Shown here: piece after piece, positions 8,402 to 17,502 of the stretch
How positions within the stretch are numbered: position 1 is the stretch's first letter
How the letters are laid out: the number at the start of each line of letters is the position of its first letter
DNA from: Massilia sp. IC2-477
GTDB taxonomy: Bacteria > Pseudomonadota > Gammaproteobacteria > Burkholderiales > Burkholderiaceae_D
Direction of reading: 5' to 3'
Assembly (NCBI RefSeq): GCF_020707265.1
Contig: NZ_JAJFEQ010000002.1
Location: forward strand, 310,001 to 374,000
Length of the DNA: 64,000 nt
Made by a program: the position numbers and the translations under genes
Notes under the pieces: model-generated
The model's database searches: none
The model's input: the letters and a program-made list of their open reading frames with translations, nothing else
What the model was told of the DNA's origin: nothing

Positions 8402-9964
8402 ATGCGAAACTTTTCGACAGGACGGATCGCGCTCGCGGCCGGCGTGATGGCGTTTGGCGGCGCACTATGGCAGGCGCAGGCTGCCGCGCCGGAGGAGCTG
8501 GAGGCTGCAACAGCTACCTACGCCGGCAAGGACGTCTACGGGATCGTGAACCTGGTGCCGTCCCCGGTGCTGCGCACCTACATCAATGCGCGTGGCCAGG
8601 TGGCCCTGGAATACATCGCGCTCGACGACCGGCTGCATGCCGGCGTCTTCAACGGCGAGCGCCTGCTCGACATCAGCCCGCCGGGCCACGATACCTCTTC
8701 GGTCAGCGGCATCAACGACTGGGGTGAGGTAGCCCTGCAGATCCGCTTCCCCAGGACCGATCCGTCGACCGCCGTGTTCCAGCCCTATCGCTGGTCCGCG
8801 GCGCGCGGCTTGGTGCCGCTGCCATCGCCCAACCCGGACACCAACACCTTCCTGCAGACCCTCAACAACCGCGGCGAGATCGTCGGTGGCTCCGACACCA
8901 CTGGAGACAGCAACTACCGGGCGGTACGCTGGACCGCGGCCAATCGCCTGTTGCCCCTGCCATCCCCGACCGGTCTCACCAATACCTTCGCCACCGACAT
9001 CAACGAGAACAACATCACCCTGGGCGACGGCCAGAGCGCCGGCGGCGCCTCGCACCTGATCGTCTGGAATGCAGCCGGCCGCGCGACCGACCTCGGCACG
9101 CTGGGCGCGAGCAGCGTTGTCAGCCGCTTCCTCAACAACCGCGGCGACATCGTCGGCCTGTTCGATTTCACCACCCCGAACTTCACGTCCTTCCTGCTAA
9201 GCCCGGGCAAAGGCGCGGCACGCATCGGCCTGAACACGGTTCCGACCGATCTCAACGAAGCGGGCGAGGTGGTCGGCCGGGTCCAGCGCAGCAACAACGA
9301 GAACCGCGCCTTCGTGTTTTCGCGTGCGCGCGGACTGGTCAACCTTAACCCTTCATCCTTCTGGGCGTCCGAAGCGAATGGCCTCAACGACAGTGGGGTG
9401 GTGGTGGGCCTGGCCTGGCCAGAGCAGTACGCCCAGAGCCGCGCCTGGCGCTGGCTGCGCTCTGGCGCCGGCGTCGACCTGAATAGGCGCCTGCTGAACG
9501 CTCCTGGCGGACTGGTGCTGACCAACGCACTCACCGTGTCCGCCAATGGCGATATCGTGGCCGAATCGAATGCCGGGCTGGTCCTGCTACGCCCGAACGG
9601 CGGCGGGACCGATGCGCCGGTGCTGGGGCCGATCCAGCTGACCCAGCTCCAGGTAAACCGTCCGGTCCAGCTCACGCTGTCGCTGCGCGACCGCAACCCG
9701 GCGGACACGCATAGCGCCACGGTCGACTGGGGCGACGGCAGGGGGCCGCAAGCGGCGGCGCTGCGCGAATACAGGGGCAAGGGCGAGGTGCGCGCCAGCC
9801 ATACCTACACGGCGCAGGGCGACTACAGCATCGTGGTACGCGTGACCGACTCGAGCCGCAGGAGCACCACGCTGTACGAGCGCATCAACTTGCTCGAGCT
9901 CGGTACGCCGGGACAGGTCGCTAAAAAGCGCCCGCAGGCGCATCCGCAGGCGCCGGGGCGTTGA
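8402..9964 (+). CDS. Secreted protein with HAF repeats and a C-terminal PKD-like domain
   Basis: A 520-residue exported protein of unknown function. The ATG at 8402 follows a strong GGAGG site by a normal distance and begins a signal peptide (MRNFSTGRIALAAGVMAFGG, cleavage near AQAAA). The middle holds several short repeats of the HAF type: INDWGEVA, LNNRGEIVGGS, INENNITLGDG, LNNRGDIVGLF, LNEAGEVVGRV and LNDSGVVVGLA. These probably form a beta-propeller-like array. The C-terminal 110 residues resemble a PKD domain, with ATVDWGDG and then SHTYTAQGDYSIVVRVTD. The tail is basic (KKRPQAHPQAPGR). A surface or extracellular binding role is likely but not shown. It converges on the Lrp gene. Confidence 0.8.
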   Translation: MRNFSTGRIALAAGVMAFGGALWQAQAAAPEELEAATATYAGKDVYGIVNLVPSPVLRTYINARGQVALEYIALDDRLHAGVFNGERLLDISPPGHDTSSVSGINDWGEVALQIRFPRTDPSTAVFQPYRWSAARGLVPLPSPNPDTNTFLQTLNNRGEIVGGSDTTGDSNYRAVRWTAANRLLPLPSPTGLTNTFATDINENNITLGDGQSAGGASHLIVWNAAGRATDLGTLGASSVVSRFLNNRGDIVGLFDFTTPNFTSFLLSPGKGAARIGLNTVPTDLNEAGEVVGRVQRSNNENRAFVFSRARGLVNLNPSSFWASEANGLNDSGVVVGLAWPEQYAQSRAWRWLRSGAGVDLNRRLLNAPGGLVLTNALTVSANGDIVAESNAGLVLLRPNGGGTDAPVLGPIQLTQLQVNRPVQLTLSLRDRNPADTHSATVDWGDGRGPQAAALREYRGKGEVRASHTYTAQGDYSIVVRVTDSSRRSTTLYERINLLELGTPGQVAKKRPQAHPQAPGR

Positions 9965-9970
9965 GGAGGC

Positions 9971-10426
9971 TTAGCGGATCGGCAGCTTGGTGGTGTTCTT
10001 GACCTCTTCCATCACTGCATAGGTGTGCGTTTCGCGCACACCTTTTTGCAGCAGGGTCTTGCCGAGGAATTCGCGGTAGGCGGCCATGTCCTTCACACGC
10101 GCCTTGACCAGGTAGTCGAAGCCGCCTGCCACCATGTGGCATTCGAGCACTTCCGGAATCATCTGGACGCTCTGTTTGAATGCATCGAAGACCTCGGGAG
10201 TGGTACGATCGAGCACCACCTCGATGAACACCAGCAGCGACACGTCCAGCAGCTGGGGGTTGAGCTGGGCCGTATAGCCCATGATGTAGCCGGATTCGTG
10301 CAGCTTGCGCACGCGCTCCAGGCAGGCGGCGGGAGAGAGGTTGACCCGTGCCGCCAGCTCGACGTTGCTGATTCGTCCGTCGTTCTGCAGTTCTGCCAGA
10401 ATCTTCTTACTGATCTTGTCGAGCAT
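9971..10426 (-). CDS. Lrp family regulator, probable controller of putA
   Basis: A 151-residue Lrp/AsnC protein. It has a winged helix-turn-helix (LDKISKKILAELQNDGRISN, then AARVNLSPAACLERVRKLHESG) and a RAM domain (FIEVVLDRTTPEVFDAF, VAGGFDYLVKARVKDMAAY). It is divergent from putA across 215 bases. Lrp-type activators that sense proline and switch on an adjacent putA are known in several alpha- and betaproteobacteria. Because the PutA here has no DNA-binding domain of its own, this protein is the natural candidate for proline-responsive control. That assignment is inference from position and family. Confidence 0.92.
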   Translation of the reverse strand: MLDKISKKILAELQNDGRISNVELAARVNLSPAACLERVRKLHESGYIMGYTAQLNPQLLDVSLLVFIEVVLDRTTPEVFDAFKQSVQMIPEVLECHMVAGGFDYLVKARVKDMAAYREFLGKTLLQKGVRETHTYAVMEEVKNTTKLPIR

Positions 10427-10641
10427 GGTCCGCCTCCTGCCATGTAAATATTATTCGGTCAGATTGTCTCACCAAAAACTATCTTTTGCTAGTCTGTCGT
10501 AAAAACAGAATTAATCCAGAAGATTTCCTTCTACAATCGAATCATTCCATTGTGTTCCGGAGCACGCCGGCCGCCCCTAGGGTGGTGCGGCGTGTTTTGC
10601 TGCATGAGCACGAAGTCCGTTTCCTTTTTAGAAAAATCACT

Positions 10642-13600
10642 ATGCAGATTGCTGCCATCCCGGCGTCCACCTTCGTCCCCTTCGATGCACTCCAGGCTGA
10701 GGTCAAGCACGACCAGACCCCGCTGCGCGAAGCCATCACCAATGCCTACCGCCGCGACGAGACCGAAGCGGTCCAGTGGCTGCTCGCGCAAGGCGCCAGC
10801 GCCAACGGCGACGCCTACATGCTGGCCCACCGCCTGGTCTCGAGCGTGCGCGACAAACGCACCCGTTCCTCGGGCGTGGACGCCCTGATGCACGAGTTCT
10901 CGCTGTCTTCGGAAGAAGGCGTGGCGCTGATGTGCCTGGCCGAAGCGCTGCTGCGCATTCCGGACAGCGAAACCGCCGACCGTCTCATCGCCGACAAGAT
11001 CAGCAAGGGCGACTGGAAGAAGCACCTGGGCGAATCGCCTTCGCTGTTCGTCAACGCGGCCACCTGGGGCCTGCTGATCACCGGCAAACTGGTCTCGACC
11101 AATAGCGAGAAGAACCTGGGCTCGGCGCTGACCCGCCTGATCGCCAAGGGTGGCGAACCGCTGATCCGCAAGGGCGTGGACATGGCGATGCGCATGCTGG
11201 GCAACCAGTTCGTCACCGGCCAGACCATCGACGAAGCGTTGAAGAACAGCCGTGAGAACGAAAGCCGCGGCTATCGCTACTCTTACGACATGCTGGGCGA
11301 AGCCGCCCTGACCGAGCAGGACGCCAAGAACTACTACGCCTCGTACGAGACCGCGATCCATGCGATCGGCAAGGCCTCGAACGGCCGCGGCATCAAGGAC
11401 GGCCCGGGCATCTCGATCAAGCTGTCGGCCCTGCACCCGCGCTACAGCCGCGCCCAGTACTGGCGCGTGATGAACGAGCTGCTGCCGCGCGTGCGCAGCC
11501 TGGTGCTGCTGGCCAAGCAGTACAACATCGGCATCAACATCGACGCCGAAGAAGCGGACCGCCTCGAGATCTCGCTCGACATGCTCGAATCGCTCGCTTT
11601 CGATCCGGAACTCAGCGGCTTCGAAGGCATCGGCCTGGTGGTGCAGGCGTACCAGAAGCGCTGCCCCTTCGTGATCGACTTCGTGGTCGACCTGGCCAAA
11701 CGCAGCGGCCGCAAGTTCATGGTGCGCCTGGTGAAGGGCGCCTATTGGGACGCCGAGATCAAGCGCGCCCAGGTCGAGGGCATGCCGGGCTATCCGGTCT
11801 ACACGCGCAAGGTCTACACCGACGTGTCGTATCTGACCTGCGCGCGCAAGCTGCTGGCGGCCAGCGACATGATCTACCCGCAGTTTGCGACCCATAACGC
11901 GCACTCGCTGTCGGTGATCTACACCTGGGCCAAGGCCGACGGCATCACCAACTACGAATTCCAGTGCCTGCACGGCATGGGCGAGACCCTGTACGACCAG
12001 GTGGTCGGCCCCCGCAAGCTGGACAAGGCCTGCCGCATCTACGCGCCGGTCGGCTCGCACGAGACCCTGCTGGCCTACCTGGTGCGCCGTCTGCTGGAAA
12101 ACGGCGCCAACTCCTCGTTCGTGAATCAGATCGTGGACGAGAACGTGGCGATCGACACCCTGCTGGCCGATCCTTTCGAACAGGCGCGCGCCGCCGGCGG
12201 CAAGCCGCACCCGGCGATCGCCCTGCCGCTGCAGCTGTTCGGCGCCGAGCGCAAGAATTCGGCGGGCCTGGACCTGGTCAATGAACACATCCTGAGCTCG
12301 ACCGCCGAAGGCCTGGCCAAGCAGCGCCAGTACAATGCGGCGCCGCTGATCGCCGGTCCGGTAGAAGCTAGCGAGCCGGCGAAGGTGATCAATCCCGCCA
12401 TGTCGAGCGACGTCGTCGGCCAGGTGGTTGAAGCGTCCCGCACGGACGTCGAAACCGCACTGTCCGCCGCTGCCGCTTTCGCCGGCGAATGGGAAGCGAC
12501 TCCGGTCGAAACCCGCGCCGCCATTCTGGAGCGCACCGCCGACCTGTTCGAGCAGAACGGCACCGAGCTGATGGCCCTGGCCGTGCGCGAGGCAGGCAAG
12601 TCGCTGCCGAACGCGATCGCCGAGCTGCGCGAAGCGGTCGATTTCCTGCGCTACTACGCGGTGCAGGTGCGCGAATCGAAAGCCGACGGCGCGCTGGGTC
12701 CGGTCACCTGCATCAGCCCATGGAACTTCCCGCTGGCGATCTTCACCGGCCAGGTGGCCGCCGCCCTGGTGGCCGGCAACGTGGTTTTGGCCAAGCCGGC
12801 CGAGCAAACTCCCTTGATCGCCCATCGCGCCGTCGAGCTGTTCATCGAAGCGGGCACCCCGCGTGCGGCGCTGCAGCTGCTGCCGGGCCGCGGCGAAGTG
12901 GTGGGCGCCGCCCTGACTTCGGACACGCGCGTCAAAGGCGTGATCTTCACCGGGTCCACTGAAGTGGCCCAGCTGATCAACCGCACCCTGGCTACGCGTG
13001 CCGAAAAAGAAGGCATCGACATCCCGCTGGTGGCGGAAACGGGCGGCCAGAACGCGCTGATCGTCGATTCCTCGGCACTACCGGAGCAGGTGGTGCAGGA
13101 CGTGCTGTCCTCGGCCTTCGACTCGGCCGGCCAGCGCTGCTCGGCGCTGCGCGTGCTGTTCCTGCAGGAAGACATCGCCGACAAGACCATCAAGATGCTG
13201 CGCGGCGCGATGCTGGAACTGCGCGTGGGCGCCCCGGACCGCCTGGCGACCGACATCGGCCCGGTGATCGACGCGGAAGCCCAGCGCAACCTGCTGGCCC
13301 ACATCGAACGCATGCGCGCCACCGCGCGCAGCCACTTCGCGCTCGAGCTGCCCGAGAGCGTCAATGCCCAGGGTACCTTCGTGCCGCCGACCGTGCTGGA
13401 AATCGGCTCGATGGCGGAACTCAAGCACGAAGTCTTCGGCCCGGTGCTGCACATCGTGCGCTACCGCCGCGCGGACCTGCCGAAGGTAATCGACACCATC
13501 AACGCCACCGGCTACGGCCTGACGCTGGGCGTGCATTCGCGCATCGACGAGACCATCGACTTCATCGTCTCGCGTGCCCACGTCGGTAACATCTACGTCA

Positions 13601-14286
13601 ACCGCAACATCGTCGGTGCGGTCGTGGGCGTGCAGCCTTTCGGCGGCGAAGGCAAGTCGGGCACCGGCCCGAAGGCCGGCGGTCCGTTGTACTTGAAGCG
13701 CCTGCAGCGCAATGCCGCGCCCCTCATGGAGCACAGCCGCGTGTTCGACGCCGGCCTGGATGCGCTGCTCGGCTGGCTGCGCGCTAACGACCATGCAGAG
13801 CTGGCAACGCTGGCGCAAGCCTATGGCCGCACCGCGCTGACCAACGTCGAGATCGCCCTGCCGGGTCCCACCGGCGAGCGCAATACCCTGGCCTTCACCA
13901 AGCGCGGCACCGTGCTGTGCGCACCGAAGACGGCAACTGGCCTGCTCAACCAGATGGCTGCAAGCCTGGCCACCGGCAACCGCACCCTAGTGCTGGCGAC
14001 GCCGGACCTGATCCCGGCCAACCTGCCGGCCCTGGTGAAGGAACGCGTGCGCTTCATCGGTGACGATGAACTCGATGCGGACGAGTTCCAGATCGCGCTG
14101 CTGGAAGCCGGTCTTGCCGGCTCGCTGCGCGCGAAACTGGCAGCGCGCCCGGGGGCCATCGTCGGCATTGTCGACACCACGGCCACGGCGCCGGTCGCCC
14201 TGTGGCGGCTGGTGGCCGAACGGGCCGTCTGTGTCAACACGACGGCGGCTGGCGGCAACGCAAGCCTCATGACGCTGGGAGTGTAA
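10642..14286 (+). CDS. putA: Bifunctional proline dehydrogenase / L-glutamate gamma-semialdehyde dehydrogenase
   Basis: PutA oxidises proline to glutamate in two coupled steps at the inner membrane. The 1214-residue product has the FAD-dependent proline dehydrogenase domain in its first half (GISIKLSALHPRYSRAQY, FMVRLVKGAYWD, QFATHNAHS) and the NAD-dependent dehydrogenase in the second. The second half carries ISPWNFPLAIFTGQ, general base Glu799 in AETGGQ, nucleophile Cys833 in GQRCSALR and PFGGEGKSGTGPKAGG. A further C-terminal domain of about 200 residues follows, as in the longer PutA class. The start MQIAAIPASTFVPFDAL at 10642 leaves no room for the N-terminal ribbon-helix-helix of trifunctional PutA, so it is not a self-repressor. 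A terminator follows at 14294. Confidence 0.96.
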   Translation: MQIAAIPASTFVPFDALQAEVKHDQTPLREAITNAYRRDETEAVQWLLAQGASANGDAYMLAHRLVSSVRDKRTRSSGVDALMHEFSLSSEEGVALMCLAEALLRIPDSETADRLIADKISKGDWKKHLGESPSLFVNAATWGLLITGKLVSTNSEKNLGSALTRLIAKGGEPLIRKGVDMAMRMLGNQFVTGQTIDEALKNSRENESRGYRYSYDMLGEAALTEQDAKNYYASYETAIHAIGKASNGRGIKDGPGISIKLSALHPRYSRAQYWRVMNELLPRVRSLVLLAKQYNIGINIDAEEADRLEISLDMLESLAFDPELSGFEGIGLVVQAYQKRCPFVIDFVVDLAKRSGRKFMVRLVKGAYWDAEIKRAQVEGMPGYPVYTRKVYTDVSYLTCARKLLAASDMIYPQFATHNAHSLSVIYTWAKADGITNYEFQCLHGMGETLYDQVVGPRKLDKACRIYAPVGSHETLLAYLVRRLLENGANSSFVNQIVDENVAIDTLLADPFEQARAAGGKPHPAIALPLQLFGAERKNSAGLDLVNEHILSSTAEGLAKQRQYNAAPLIAGPVEASEPAKVINPAMSSDVVGQVVEASRTDVETALSAAAAFAGEWEATPVETRAAILERTADLFEQNGTELMALAVREAGKSLPNAIAELREAVDFLRYYAVQVRESKADGALGPVTCISPWNFPLAIFTGQVAAALVAGNVVLAKPAEQTPLIAHRAVELFIEAGTPRAALQLLPGRGEVVGAALTSDTRVKGVIFTGSTEVAQLINRTLATRAEKEGIDIPLVAETGGQNALIVDSSALPEQVVQDVLSSAFDSAGQRCSALRVLFLQEDIADKTIKMLRGAMLELRVGAPDRLATDIGPVIDAEAQRNLLAHIERMRATARSHFALELPESVNAQGTFVPPTVLEIGSMAELKHEVFGPVLHIVRYRRADLPKVIDTINATGYGLTLGVHSRIDETIDFIVSRAHVGNIYVNRNIVGAVVGVQPFGGEGKSGTGPKAGGPLYLKRLQRNAAPLMEHSRVFDAGLDALLGWLRANDHAELATLAQAYGRTALTNVEIALPGPTGERNTLAFTKRGTVLCAPKTATGLLNQMAASLATGNRTLVLATPDLIPANLPALVKERVRFIGDDELDADEFQIALLEAGLAGSLRAKLAARPGAIVGIVDTTATAPVALWRLVAERAVCVNTTAAGGNASLMTLGV

Positions 14287-14293
14287 TCATCTG

Positions 14294-14319
14294 GGGGAGC
14301 GCGAGCTCCCCTTTTTTTT
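14294..14319 (+). terminator. Intrinsic terminator of putA
   Basis: GGGGAGC (14294-14300), GNRA-type tetraloop GCGA, GCTCCCC (14305-14311) and eight T. It starts eight bases after the putA stop. Confidence 0.9.
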
Positions 14320-14353
14320 GACCCAAATCAAAGCAGCAGGAGTAGCGTAGGAG

Positions 14354-14392
14354 CGTAGGGTGGGCGGGTCTTCCGCCCACGCGGTGATAGTT
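14354..14392 (+). repeat. GTAGGGTGGGC intergenic palindromic repeat, copy 1
   Basis: GTAGGGTGGGCGG, a short loop and CCGCCCACGCGG followed by TGATAGTT. The same element, in either orientation, recurs at 32125-32236, 51774-51812 and 57574-57686, always between genes. It has the size and hairpin form of a REP element. Confidence 0.8.
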
Positions 14393-14426
14393 GGCAGCCG
14401 AGTCATTACAAAAATTGGAGGTAGAC

Positions 14427-15542
14427 ATGCTTGTTGGCGTACCAAAGGAGATCAAGAACCACGAGTACCGCGTCGGCCTGACGCCGCCCTCGGTGCGTGA
14501 GCTGACGTCGCGCGGTCACGAAGTCATCGTGCAGCAGGGCGCCGGTGAACAGATCGGGCTGTCGGACGAGCAGTACGTGGCGGCCGGCGCCACCATCGTG
14601 GGCACGGCGAAGGACATCTTTGCCCGCGCCGACATGATCGTGAAGGTCAAGGAACCGCAGCCGCTCGAATGCGCAATGCTGCGCGAAGGCCAGGTGCTCT
14701 ACACCTACCTGCACCTGGCTCCCGATCCCGAGCAGACCGCGGCCCTGGTCAAATCCGGCGCGGTCTGCATTGCCTACGAAACCATCACGGGCCCGGGAGG
14801 CGGCCTGCCGCTGCTGGCGCCGATGAGCGAGGTGGCCGGGCGCATGTCGATCCAGGCCGGTGCGGCGCACCTGGAAAAGTCGCGCGGCGGCATGGGCCTG
14901 CTGCTGGGCGGCGTGCCGGGTGTCGCTAGCGGCCATGTGGTCATCATCGGCGCCGGCGTGGTCGGCACCAATGCGCTGCAGATGGCGGTCGGCACCGGCG
15001 CCCGCGTAACGGTGCTCGACAAGAACGTCGACCGCCTGCGCCAGCTGGATCTCGTCTACGGCAACCGCATATCCACGCTCTACTCCAACGCCCACTCGAT
15101 CGAGGAAGCGGTGCTGGATGCGGACCTGGTGATCGGCGGCGTGCTGGTGCCGGGCGCCGCAGCGCCCAAGCTGGTCACCCGCGACATGATCTCACGCATG
15201 AAGAAGGGCGCTGTGGTGGTGGACGTGGCGATCGACCAGGGCGGCTGCTTCGAGACCTCGCATGCGACCACCCACGCCGATCCGACCTTCGTCGTCGACG
15301 GCGTGATCCACTACTGCGTGGCGAACATGCCGGGCGCAGTGGCGCGCACGTCCACGTTTGCCCTTAACAACGCCACCATCGGCCATGCCGTGGCACTGGC
15401 GAGCAAGGGCTGGCGACGCGCCTTATCGGATGATGCCCACCTGCGCAACGGCCTGAATGTCTGCCAGGGCAAGGTCACCTACGAGGCGGTAGCAAAAGAC
15501 CTGAACTACGACTATGTGCCGGCGGAGACCCTGCTGGGCTGA
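14427..15542 (+). CDS. ald: Alanine dehydrogenase
   Basis: Ald reversibly deaminates L-alanine to pyruvate and ammonium with NAD. The 371-residue protein has the family length. It opens [20 protein letters not shown], the conserved substrate-pocket region with the Arg and Lys that bind pyruvate. The NAD-binding Rossmann motif is [18 protein letters not shown] with an acidic residue at the following strand end (VTVLDKN). Near the end [16 protein letters not shown] is characteristic. A GGAGG site at 14417-14421 sets the start. The last 31 bases overlap the 3' end of the convergent nucleosidase gene. Confidence 0.96.
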   Translation: MLVGVPKEIKNHEYRVGLTPPSVRELTSRGHEVIVQQGAGEQIGLSDEQYVAAGATIVGTAKDIFARADMIVKVKEPQPLECAMLREGQVLYTYLHLAPDPEQTAALVKSGAVCIAYETITGPGGGLPLLAPMSEVAGRMSIQAGAAHLEKSRGGMGLLLGGVPGVASGHVVIIGAGVVGTNALQMAVGTGARVTVLDKNVDRLRQLDLVYGNRISTLYSNAHSIEEAVLDADLVIGGVLVPGAAAPKLVTRDMISRMKKGAVVVDVAIDQGGCFETSHATTHADPTFVVDGVIHYCVANMPGAVARTSTFALNNATIGHAVALASKGWRRALSDDAHLRNGLNVCQGKVTYEAVAKDLNYDYVPAETLLG

Positions 15543-16306
15543 AGCGGATATTTAAGCAGATCCCGGCAGACGCGCCGGGTGATATGGAAGGCATACTGCG
15601 CGGCGACCGATTTCACGAAACGCATGAAATCGGTGGCCGCGTTTTCATTGGCGTTATCCGACACGGTGCGGATCACGGCGCATGGCACGCCCAGCTCGTA
15701 GCACACCTGCGCCACCGCGGCGCCTTCCATTTCGACCGCCACCAGGCCCGGCAAAGCGGCATTCAGAGCTTCCAGACGCACACGGTCGTTCATGAACTGG
15801 TCGCCGCTCGCCACCAGGCCGCGGTGTACTCGCGGCTGCGCCAGGCGGAATGCCTGCCGTTCTCCTTCACTGATCGCGTCCAGGAAGTCACGTTCCAGGA
15901 ATTCATGGGCAGCGCGCGACAGGCGCAGCGACAGCTGCTGGTCGGGCTGGAAATGGGTCAAGCCGGTGAGCGGCACCTCGAAGCGCGGAAACAGGGGACT
16001 GGCATCCATGTCGTGCTGGACCAAGGCTTCGGCGACCACGATATCGCCCACCTGGACCGTTTTATCCCCCGCGCCAGCCACGCCGGTGAAGAGGATGTGG
16101 GTAACTCCGAACTTCTCCACAAGCGTTGTCGCTGTCATGGCAGCCGCAACCTTGCCAATTCGCGATAGAACGCACACAGCGTCGATTTCCCACAGTGTTC
16201 CTGCCCAGTAGTCACGCATGCCATGGATGAGCTTGGAGGGCCCTCTCATGGCTTCCACGAGCCCCAGCTGTTCTTCGGCCAGCGCGCTGATGATCCCCAA
16301 TCGCAT
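15512..16306 (-). CDS. mtnN: 5'-methylthioadenosine / S-adenosylhomocysteine nucleosidase
   Basis: The enzyme removes adenine from methylthioadenosine and S-adenosylhomocysteine, clearing by-products of SAM use. The start at 16306 gives MRLGIISALAEEQLGL, the exact family opening. The ATG at 16330 would add eight residues and touch the upstream gene. Motifs include FTGVAGAG, VVAEALVQHDMD, VEMEGAAVAQVCYE with the ribose-binding Glu and Met, and RTVSDNANENAATDF with the catalytic Asp. At 264 residues it is longer than E. coli Pfs (about 232), because a C-terminal tail reads 31 bases into the end of ald on the opposite strand. Confidence 0.93.
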   Translation of the reverse strand: MRLGIISALAEEQLGLVEAMRGPSKLIHGMRDYWAGTLWEIDAVCVLSRIGKVAAAMTATTLVEKFGVTHILFTGVAGAGDKTVQVGDIVVAEALVQHDMDASPLFPRFEVPLTGLTHFQPDQQLSLRLSRAAHEFLERDFLDAISEGERQAFRLAQPRVHRGLVASGDQFMNDRVRLEALNAALPGLVAVEMEGAAVAQVCYELGVPCAVIRTVSDNANENAATDFMRFVKSVAAQYAFHITRRVCRDLLKYPLQPSRVSAGT

Positions 16307-16326
16307 GTTTTTCCTGTTTTTTGTTG

Positions 16327-16770
16327 TCAAAGTGACTTGCGAAAGTACACCACGCGCTCGGTTTCCTCGAATCCGAGTGCCTCGTGCATGGCGTGGCTCG
16401 CCGTGTTGTCGATGGCAGCGTCGGACGCCATCTCGCTACACCCCTGTTCCCTGGCCCATTGCTCGGCGATTTTGACGAGCAGGGCAGCAATTCCCTGGTG
16501 CCTGGAGGCGGGATCGACGTACAAACCTTCCAGGAAGCCGACAGGAGACGACTCCGTGCCGTTGACGTAATCGCTGCGCAGCGCGACTTCAACCAGTCCC
16601 TGGGCCTCGTCGTCGCTTGAATACGCGATGAACTGTGCATAACGGCCGGGTTGTTCACATAGCTCCTGCATTTCAAGTAGGTGTTCAGTCGGATCTTCTG
16701 GCCACAGCGCCATGCGCAGCTGCAGCCAGCCGGCTTGTTCAGGACTTGTACAGGGTTTGATCGAGCTCAT
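16327..16770 (-). CDS. AAC(6')-I-type aminoglycoside N-acetyltransferase (GNAT)
   Basis: A 147-residue GNAT enzyme very like the AAC(6')-I aminoglycoside acetyltransferases of Acinetobacter as I recall them. It shares ALWPEDPTEHLLEMQEL, YVNGTESSPVGFLEG, VDPASRHQGIA (acetyl-CoA motif A) and SHAMHEALGFEETE then VVYF at the C-terminus. Such enzymes move an acetyl group to the 6' amine of kanamycin-class drugs. Whether this one confers resistance is unknown, since chromosomal relatives are often silent or serve other amines. It ends just before mtnN on the same strand, with base use like its neighbours, so recent transfer is not suggested. It is the last gene before the non-coding origin-like block. 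Confidence 0.85.
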   Translation of the reverse strand: MSSIKPCTSPEQAGWLQLRMALWPEDPTEHLLEMQELCEQPGRYAQFIAYSSDDEAQGLVEVALRSDYVNGTESSPVGFLEGLYVDPASRHQGIAALLVKIAEQWAREQGCSEMASDAAIDNTASHAMHEALGFEETERVVYFRKSL

Positions 16771-16879
16771 TCGTTAACTTTTTCGCACGGATGAGTGTGC
16801 ATTTTGCTTGTCTTACGGGTGAGAGGCCAGAAAAACCGCGTTCTCCTGGCCTTTCCAGGGCGCTTGCGCTTCCAGGTTC

Positions 16880-17102
16880 TTAGTTAACTAAGTTGTATAT
16901 AAAGACTGGTAGTAGATAGTAAACGCGGCTTCTTCTGTTGATAACTCGCGTTTACTCCACAGTATCAAACACTTGCGTTCGCGTTTACCGGCTGCACAAA
17001 CCTTGCGTGGAGCTTGCACGAATCTTGGACAGTTTTGGAGGTGAAGAGAAATCGACGTGTTCTGCACATCCGATCCTGTGGATATACCTCGGCTTTTCCA
17101 CA
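16880..17102 (+). repeat. Origin-like module 1
   Basis: AT-rich block with GTTGTATATAAAG (16892-16904), TAGTAGATAGTAA (16910-16922), DnaA-like TGTTGATAA (16936-16944), TTGGACAG (17025-17032), then TGTGGATAT (17077-17085) and TTTTCCACA (17094-17102) as an inverted pair whose starts are 17 bases apart. The box at 16936 differs by one base from the consensus, as do both members of the pair. Confidence 0.7.
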
Positions 17103-17281
17103 GACGCATCGACAAAACAGGTCTGCAGGACGGGTTTTGGGCTGGTCTGATGCTCTTCCGGGATGCGAACAGGGGTGTTGAGCCAAGCAGTACGCGTCAG
17201 CGGTCGATACTGCGAACGGGTCTGGCAGGGTTCTCGGCCAGGCAGTGAAAGCGGCTCGGACGCGTTGTTGGTTTTGTTGTT

Positions 17282-17502
17282 GTAGTAAACAAGTTTGTAT
17301 ACAAACTGGTAGTAATAGTAAACGAGCATGTAGTTGTGGATAAGAAGGATTTTCTCCACAAGCTCAATGGTTTACGGTCGCGTTAACGTGCTGAACAAGG
17401 CTTGTGTTTGAACTGTAGGAAAGTTGGACAGAATTTTGGCTGACCTGGTTAAGGAGCGCTTCTACACATTCGTTCCTGTGGATATCCAAGAGGTTTTCCA
17501 CA
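17282..17502 (+). repeat. Origin-like module 2
   Basis: Perfect palindrome GTTTGTATACAAAC (17293-17306), TAGTAATAGTAA (17310-17321), perfect DnaA box TGTGGATAA (17335-17343, minus strand), TTCTCCACA (17352-17360), TTGGACAG (17424-17431), and the inverted pair TGTGGATAT (17477-17485) with TTTTCCACA (17494-17502). The TAG run and the inverted pair are each exactly 400 bases from those of module 1. Confidence 0.75.

Noticed and set aside
10562-10596. Imperfect GC-rich hairpin in the putA leader considered as an attenuator
   Set aside because: The stem has several mismatches and only four T follow, so support is too weak for a feature call.
10531-12825. Long open frame on the minus strand opposite putA (764 codons)
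   Set aside because: It mirrors the codon phase of putA, is full of low-complexity RHQ/GVD-type residues and has no recognisable domain. High GC makes such antisense frames common.
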